36,836 nt of DNA from Acidimicrobiia bacterium (GTDB lineage Bacteria > Actinomycetota > Acidimicrobiia > IMCC26256 > PALSA-555). Numbering within the stretch: position 1 is the first letter of the stretch; each line of letters begins with the position of its first letter. A model generated the notes under the pieces. That model was not told where the DNA came from and searched no databases. It saw only the letters and a program-made list of their open reading frames with translations. Of the stretch, positions 27,766-36,836 are shown in pieces. The translations under genes were made by a program, and so were the position numbers. The stretch lies in contig SHUY01000011.1 in assembly GCA_009694435.1 (NCBI GenBank), positions 1-36,836 on the forward strand, read 5' to 3'.

Positions 27766-29333
27766 CTGCTACTTACGATTCTTTAGGCGTGGTGGGACTG
27801 CCGGCGCCCATTTCTGAGTTAGCCGCGCGTTCTTGGGACGCAGTAATCGTCGGCGGAGGCCACAACGGGCTCACGGCTGCGGCGTACTTGGCTATGGCCG
27901 GTAAGTCGGTATTAGTCCTTGAAGCCCGTGAAAGGCTAGGGGGGGCGTGCACATTAGAAACACCGTTTACTGACGAGCGTTTTCTAGTTAGTCCGTGCGC
28001 GTATTTAGTCGGACTTTTACATCCTCGGGTTATTGAAGAACTTGATCTAGAAAGATTTGGTTACCGAACCTTTACCGCCGACCCCAATCAGTGGACTCCG
28101 TTTGAAGACGGAACGTCGTTGTTTCAGTGGCAAGATTCATCGCGCACCGCGGCAGCAGTACAAGAAATTGCCCCTAGCGATGTTGATGGGTTTATGGCCT
28201 ACGAAGCACTGTTCGAACGCATTCGCGACCGGTTGCGTAGTGGACCTAGGGGCGACGTATGGCTCGGCGACTCACCCGATCACGCAGCACTAGAAGAATT
28301 GTTTGTTGATGACGTACAAGCAGCCGAAGTTATTTTTGGCGCGTCCATCGCTGATGTAATCGACAACCACGTGAAAGATGAGCGTTTAAAGGCGGCCCTG
28401 CACGGCCAAGGAGTAATAGGAACTTTTGCCGGCCCCCACGACCCAGGGACCGCCTGGGTTCACGCGCACCACAGCCTGAGCATGATCGGAGGCTGGGGGT
28501 TTGTTGAGGGGGGAATGGGGAGAGTTTCTTTTTGCCTTGCCGATTCTGCTCGCGAATCGGGGGCAGTGATCGCTGCCGGCGCACCGGTAGCAGAAATTAT
28601 CCCCGGACAGGGCGTTCGCTTAGTGGGGGGAGAACTAATTAACGCTAAAGCAGTCATTAGTAACGCTGACCCAGTGCAAACTTCTTCGTTGTTGATGTCG
28701 GCTAGGGGAACTGCTTTTCAGAGCAAAGTTGACTCTTGGGCTATTACTAGCCCAGTGGTAAAATTGAATTGCGCACTTTCACAGCTGCCGACTTTTACCG
28801 CTTCTCCCAACGATCCGACAATTTTTAAGGCCCAAGTCGAAATTGCTCGCAGTATCGATCTGACCCAAAGTGCGTGCGATGCCGCTCGGGCGGGAATTGC
28901 TCAGCCCGAATGGTGTGAGTTGTATTTCCAAACTCCTTACGATTCGTCGGTCGCCCCACCGGGTCTGCACACGATGAGCGTGTTTGCTCAGTATGTGCCT
29001 TATGAGTTGGCCCAAGGAACCTGGGATACCCGCCGAGAAGAAATTGGCGATGGCGTACTTGACGCCATCGCCCGCTTTGCTCCCAACATCTACGAGTGCG
29101 TAATCGAGCGCCAAGTCTTGGGCCCCCCAGACGTTGAAGAAAAGGTGGGGCTAACGGGTGGTCACATTTTCCAGGGAGAAATTCTTCCCGAACAAATGTG
29201 GGACCAGCGCTTCTCTGCTCGCACCGGAATCGATGGGGTTTATCTCTGTGGTGCTGCTACTCATCCGGGGGGTTCAGTCATGGGTGTAAACGGGCGGAAC
29301 GCCGCCATGGCGGTATTGGCCGACTTGAAGTAA
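27762..29333 (+). CDS. FAD-dependent phytoene-dehydrogenase-like oxidoreductase (CrtI-like family)
   Basis: DAVIVGGGHNGLTAAAYLAMAGKSVLVLEARERLGGACTLE and C-terminal GVYLCGAATHPGGSVMGVNGRNAAMAVL; ATGA overlap with Rieske gene. Confidence 0.9.
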   Translation: MTATYDSLGVVGLPAPISELAARSWDAVIVGGGHNGLTAAAYLAMAGKSVLVLEARERLGGACTLETPFTDERFLVSPCAYLVGLLHPRVIEELDLERFGYRTFTADPNQWTPFEDGTSLFQWQDSSRTAAAVQEIAPSDVDGFMAYEALFERIRDRLRSGPRGDVWLGDSPDHAALEELFVDDVQAAEVIFGASIADVIDNHVKDERLKAALHGQGVIGTFAGPHDPGTAWVHAHHSLSMIGGWGFVEGGMGRVSFCLADSARESGAVIAAGAPVAEIIPGQGVRLVGGELINAKAVISNADPVQTSSLLMSARGTAFQSKVDSWAITSPVVKLNCALSQLPTFTASPNDPTIFKAQVEIARSIDLTQSACDAARAGIAQPEWCELYFQTPYDSSVAPPGLHTMSVFAQYVPYELAQGTWDTRREEIGDGVLDAIARFAPNIYECVIERQVLGPPDVEEKVGLTGGHIFQGEILPEQMWDQRFSARTGIDGVYLCGAATHPGGSVMGVNGRNAAMAVLADLK

Positions 29334-29361
29334 TGCCCCGCTAGTTGCGTAGCGTAAAGGG

Positions 29362-32573
<3,212 letters not shown>

Positions 32574-32606
32574 AAGTTTCACCGTCAACGCTCTACGCTA
32601 GAACCA

Positions 32607-33458
32607 GTGCTGGCATTCATCCCTAGTCCAACTAACGGGACTTTAAATCTCGGGCCAATTCCTCTGCACGTCTACGGTCTTTTGTTGGCCGTCGGAGTAG
32701 TGGTCGCCGCCATTATTGCCGAACGCCGGTGGGTGCGGTGGGGACAAGACAAACGAGTTTTTCAGGACGCGCTGATTTGGATTGTTCTCGGGGGGGTGGT
32801 GGGCGCCCGGCTTTACCATGTGATTACCGATTACGAACGCTTCACCGGCGACTGGGCGCGTGTTTTCCAGATATGGAAAGGTGGTCTTTCAATCTGGGGG
32901 GTCGTGGCTGGCGGTTTGATCGCGGTACTAATAGTGGCGCGGGTAAAACATGTGAACACTTTCTTACTTACTGATGCCATTGTTCCGGGTTTGCTTGTCG
33001 CGCAAGCAATTGGTCGGTGGGGTAACTACTTCAATCAAGAACTTTTTGGTGAGCCGACTGCTTTACCGTGGGGATTAAAAATCGATCCAATTAACCGACC
33101 TCTAGGCTTTGAATCGTACTCTCAGTTTCACCCAACGTTTCTTTACGAATCTATTTACTGTTTGATTTTGGTAGCAATCATTTTATGGGTTGAACGAAAC
33201 TGGCGACTGCGTACGGGACAAACCTCGGGTCTTTATCTTGCTTTGTACTGTTTCGGTCGTTTCGGCTTTGAGAATTTGCGTATCGACGATGCTCGGGTGG
33301 TGCTGGGTTTGCGGATCAATGCCTGGGTGACTCTGGTCGTGATGATTATTGGAATCGTTTGGTTTGTGGGTGCAGGTCGGCGGGGTAAAATTGACCCCGG
33401 GCGTTACCCCGAATCGCCCGACCCGCTGGGTTCGGGGGCGACCGCGGCGAACGCCTAG
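32607..33458 (+). CDS. lgt: Prolipoprotein diacylglyceryl transferase
   Basis: HVYGLLLAVGVVVA, GARLYHVITDYE, GGLSIWGVVAGGL, AIGRWGNYFNQELFGEPT (Lgt signature), HPTFLYESIY. Confidence 0.95.
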   Translation: MLAFIPSPTNGTLNLGPIPLHVYGLLLAVGVVVAAIIAERRWVRWGQDKRVFQDALIWIVLGGVVGARLYHVITDYERFTGDWARVFQIWKGGLSIWGVVAGGLIAVLIVARVKHVNTFLLTDAIVPGLLVAQAIGRWGNYFNQELFGEPTALPWGLKIDPINRPLGFESYSQFHPTFLYESIYCLILVAIILWVERNWRLRTGQTSGLYLALYCFGRFGFENLRIDDARVVLGLRINAWVTLVVMIIGIVWFVGAGRRGKIDPGRYPESPDPLGSGATAANA

Positions 33459-33501
33459 CCTTGGAGTTCTTACCGCATCTAACCGCTAATTAGGAGTTTT
33501 T

Positions 33502-34260
33502 GTGTCTTTATCATCACCGGCTGAAGTTTCAACCGCCACCACCGCCGCCCGAGCCGAGAAGGCGAGCAAAATCTACGGATCGGGTGACGCCGAAGTGCGG
33601 GCCCTCGACGAGGTCGACGTTGGGTTTGAGCGCCATCGCTACTCGGCCATTATGGGTCCGTCGGGTTCGGGGAAATCGACTTTGTTGCACTGTTTGGCTG
33701 GGCTCGACCGTTTGACCGCGGGGAAGATTTATTTAGGCGATACCGAGATCAGTTCGTTATCAGAAAAACGTTTAACTCTTATTAGACGAGACCAAATCGG
33801 TTTTGTTTTTCAGGCCTACAACTTGATTCCCACGCTCACGGCTAAAGAAAATATTGTTTTGCCCCTTGCGCTGGCAGGGAATAAGCCCGACCAAGCGACA
33901 TTCGATCGAGTGGTCGACACGGTCGGTTTGCGCGATCGCTTGGGGCATAAGCCCAACGAACTTTCGGGAGGTCAACAACAACGAGTCGCGGTAGCGCGGG
34001 CTTTAGTGAGCCAACCCGAAATTATTTTCGCTGACGAACCCACCGGTAATCTCGATTCACGGGCAGGGTCAGAAATTCTAGGTTTTATGCGCCGAGCGGT
34101 CGATGAGTTAGGGCAAACCATAGTGATGGTCACCCACGACCCGAGTGCGGCTAGTTATGCCGACCGAGTGGTATTCCTCGCCGATGGGAAAATAACTGAA
34201 GAATTACTCAATCCGACTACTGACAGTGTGATTGACACGATGAAAAAACTTGGTGCTTGA
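33502..34260 (+). CDS. ABC transporter ATP-binding protein, MacB/LolD family
   Basis: [62 protein letters not shown]. Confidence 0.95.
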   Translation: MSLSSPAEVSTATTAARAEKASKIYGSGDAEVRALDEVDVGFERHRYSAIMGPSGSGKSTLLHCLAGLDRLTAGKIYLGDTEISSLSEKRLTLIRRDQIGFVFQAYNLIPTLTAKENIVLPLALAGNKPDQATFDRVVDTVGLRDRLGHKPNELSGGQQQRVAVARALVSQPEIIFADEPTGNLDSRAGSEILGFMRRAVDELGQTIVMVTHDPSAASYADRVVFLADGKITEELLNPTTDSVIDTMKKLGA

Positions 34261-34299
34261 GCATCTGTACGCTGATTTAAGAAAATAATTAAGTAATCA

Positions 34300-36836
34300 A
34301 TGATTCATCTAACCATCCGCAACCTTTTCGCGAGAAAGTTTCGCCTTTTCCTCACATCATTAGCAGTTGTTTTAGGCGTGGGGTTTATGGCCGGCACTTT
34401 TGTACTAACTGACACTTTGGGTTCAGTTTTTGAAACTTTGTTTTCTGATACCACCAAAGGAGTAGACGCCATTGTGCGCGCTCCGGAGCCGTTTAAGAGC
34501 AGTTCTCGACGGATCACCAGCACCCGTCCACCGGTTCCCGATTCGCTGGTTTCTCAGGTACGAGCAGTCGACTCAGTACGAGGCGCAGAAGGCAATATGT
34601 TGGGCTACGCCTTAGTGCAAAACAAAGAAGGTAAGGCCATCCAGACTCGGGCGCCAACTTTCGGGACCGCGTGGTATCAGGAACAAAAGTCAATCAATAA
34701 ATCATTAGTGCGGGTCCCGGAGTGGAAAGGGCAAGCGAGTCGTCAGCCCAAAACGGCGACCGAAGTCGCTCTTGACCGCGCCACCGCCACCGAGGGAAAT
34801 TTTCGTATCGGTGAGTCAGTTTCTATCTCGTTCTTATCGGTTCCCCCGCAAACGTTCACTTTGGTTGGAGTCTTTGAGTTTGGCGGTAGTGAGAATGGTT
34901 TGGCGGGTGCCACCTTGGCTGCGTTTACTCCCGAGCGGGCCCAGGTCCTGCTTAATCGGTGTCCGGGCGCGGTGGGCGCGACTGAGTGTCCCGCGAGGGC
35001 GGGGCAGTGGGATCAAATCGAGGTTGTTGGTAAGGCCGAGAGTTCGGAAGTTGCAATTCGAGACTCAGTCCAGCGTGAATTGCGCAGTCAAGGTCTTGAT
35101 TACGAAGTAATCACTGGACAACAGTTGGCCGATGAACAAGTGGCCAGCGTCAAGAAAAACCTGTCGTTCTTCAATACATTTTTATTGATATTCGCCCTCG
35201 TATCGCTCTTTGTTGGCGCATTCATTATTTACAACACTTTTTCAATTACAGTGGCCCAGCGCACTCGAGAATTAGGTTTAATGCGCGCCCTCGGAGCATC
35301 GGGCGGTCAGGTTATTGGTGCGGTGACTTTTGAAGCATTAGTCATTGGAGTATTTTCGTCGGTTTTAGGCTTATTGCTCGGAATTGGTTTAGTCAAACCA
35401 CTGGAAGGTTTGTTAAGTGCTTTCGGCCTCAACCTTCCTTCGGGCCCGATGCAAATCTTGCCCCGCACGATAATCGTGGCGCTGATCGCGGGAGTACTAG
35501 TGACTTTGGTTTCGGCCATTGCCCCCGCTCGTCGAGCTGCTCGCGTAGCCCCAATAGCGGCTCTGCGCGATCAATCGTTACCGCCTTCTTCGGGTCGACG
35601 GCGTTATTTTTGGGGAGCGCTGGCAACTTTGGTTGGCTTGGGGGTTATGGCCTACGGACTATTTGGTTCCCAAGGCACCAACGCCGCTCTTTTGGTCGGG
35701 GCATCTGCGGCCGTCATTTTCTTAGGCGTGGCCATGCTCAGCCCCCTGTTAGCTCGTCCCGCGGCGCGCATTTTGATGGCGCCGAGTCAAAAGATCACCG
35801 GAAAATTGGCGGCCCAAAATGCCGCCCGCAACCCTCGCCGTACCGCATCGACCGCGTCGGCGCTAATGATTGGTCTGGCCTTAGTAACTCTCATTGCTAT
35901 TTTTGGGGAGTCGGCGAAACAGACTTTTGCTACTGCTATTGATGAACAGACTAAAGCTGATTTCGTTATTTCTCCTAAAGGGTTTTTACCATTTTCACCA
36001 GAAATCGCTAGTTCAATTCGTAGCGAATTTCGTACCAAGTTCGGATCGCCCGGAACAGTAGTCCAATATCGCGATGCGGCCATCGCGGTCGATGGTTCTG
36101 CCACTAGCGCGTTTGGTCTTTCAACCGACTTTCAGAAAACCAGCAATGTTGAGGTAAAAAACTTTGACCGAGCGAAGTTTGCCCAAGGGGGAATTTTGAT
36201 TTCTAATGTAGTAGTCGGCACCAATCGTTGCCGAGCAGCCGCGGAATCAAAAATCCCATCTCCTTGTCGGCCGGGAAGTTTTTTGCCGGTTCGTTTTCCC
36301 ACTTCGGAAGTGGAAGCGGTGCCGGTGGCGGGAGTGTTTAACGATGCGAAGGCCATCGGCTATCGGGGCGACTATTTGATTTCGCTGGCCAACTGGAATC
36401 AACGCTTTACTGATGCTTTCGATCAATTTGTCATTGTTTTACATCCTGACGGAGTTTCTACCGCGGCTGCGGCCAAGGCGGTTAACCGAGTCGCCCGAGA
36501 ATTTGGAGGAGTAAAAGCCCAAAATAAAGCCGATTTCAAAGATTCGCAGTTAGCGCAATTCGACCAGATCTTGGGCCTCATGTACGTACTGCTCTTGTTC
36601 TCAGTCGTAATCGCGCTCATAGGAATTATCAACGCTTTGGCACTTTCTATCTATGAACGCACCCGTGAAATTGGATTGTTGCGAGCGGTAGGGATGACCC
36701 GCCGTCAGTTACGGACGGTAGTGCGCAACGAGGCAGTAATAGTTTCAGTGCTTGGCTCGCTTTTAGGTCTAGTGATCGGCATTGGCTTCGGCGCGGCCAT
36801 CGTGGCGGCATTGCGCGATCAGGGAATTTCTTTCTC
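34300..36836 (+). CDS. ABC transporter permease, FtsX/MacB-like with two FtsX domains (3' end outside window)
   Basis: Open frame from ATG 34300 (MIHLTIRNLFARKFRLFLTSLAVVLGVGFMAGTFVLTDTL...) to window end with no stop; VAQRTRELGLMRALGAS and YERTREIGLLRAVGMTRRQL; omitted from ORF track because it has no stop codon. Confidence 0.93.
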   Translation, partial: MIHLTIRNLFARKFRLFLTSLAVVLGVGFMAGTFVLTDTLGSVFETLFSDTTKGVDAIVRAPEPFKSSSRRITSTRPPVPDSLVSQVRAVDSVRGAEGNMLGYALVQNKEGKAIQTRAPTFGTAWYQEQKSINKSLVRVPEWKGQASRQPKTATEVALDRATATEGNFRIGESVSISFLSVPPQTFTLVGVFEFGGSENGLAGATLAAFTPERAQVLLNRCPGAVGATECPARAGQWDQIEVVGKAESSEVAIRDSVQRELRSQGLDYEVITGQQLADEQVASVKKNLSFFNTFLLIFALVSLFVGAFIIYNTFSITVAQRTRELGLMRALGASGGQVIGAVTFEALVIGVFSSVLGLLLGIGLVKPLEGLLSAFGLNLPSGPMQILPRTIIVALIAGVLVTLVSAIAPARRAARVAPIAALRDQSLPPSSGRRRYFWGALATLVGLGVMAYGLFGSQGTNAALLVGASAAVIFLGVAMLSPLLARPAARILMAPSQKITGKLAAQNAARNPRRTASTASALMIGLALVTLIAIFGESAKQTFATAIDEQTKADFVISPKGFLPFSPEIASSIRSEFRTKFGSPGTVVQYRDAAIAVDGSATSAFGLSTDFQKTSNVEVKNFDRAKFAQGGILISNVVVGTNRCRAAAESKIPSPCRPGSFLPVRFPTSEVEAVPVAGVFNDAKAIGYRGDYLISLANWNQRFTDAFDQFVIVLHPDGVSTAAAAKAVNRVAREFGGVKAQNKADFKDSQLAQFDQILGLMYVLLLFSVVIALIGIINALALSIYERTREIGLLRAVGMTRRQLRTVVRNEAVIVSVLGSLLGLVIGIGFGAAIVAALRDQGISF

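Overview
A 36.8-kb actinobacterial-looking chromosomal window, probably Acidimicrobiia-like; taxonomy is inferred from style only. It carries about 28 protein-coding genes, and I saw no rRNA, tRNA, CRISPR array, transposase or phage genes. Main blocks: (i) small secreted or lipoprotein genes and a GH39-like lipoprotein, with an orphan duplicated signal peptide; (ii) a tight + strand cluster of a hypothetical protein, an MFS transporter, a COQ4-like protein, an MBL-fold alkylsulfatase-like protein and a formylglycine-type sulfatase; (iii) an amidohydrolase, a FUSC protein, a secretory lipase, and two tandem paralogous lipoproteins, one expanded by 15-bp and 9-bp tandem repeats; (iv) a second COQ4-like protein, a DUF3499-like protein and MmsA; (v) a polar amino-acid ABC transporter followed by a Rieske oxygenase and a phytoene-dehydrogenase-like FAD enzyme; (vi) UbiB/ABC1, a DHA2 MFS transporter, Lgt, and a MacB/LolD-type ABC ATPase with an FtsX-like permease that runs off the window and is absent from the supplied ORF track. 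The most interesting items are the two TerB-like + COQ4-like proteins that retain the full HDxxHx11E site, the divergent alkylsulfatase lacking the canonical HxHxDH motif next to an arylsulfatase, the repeat-expanded lipoprotein twin, and the stand-alone 31-aa signal peptide. All family calls come from reading motifs; no database search was run.
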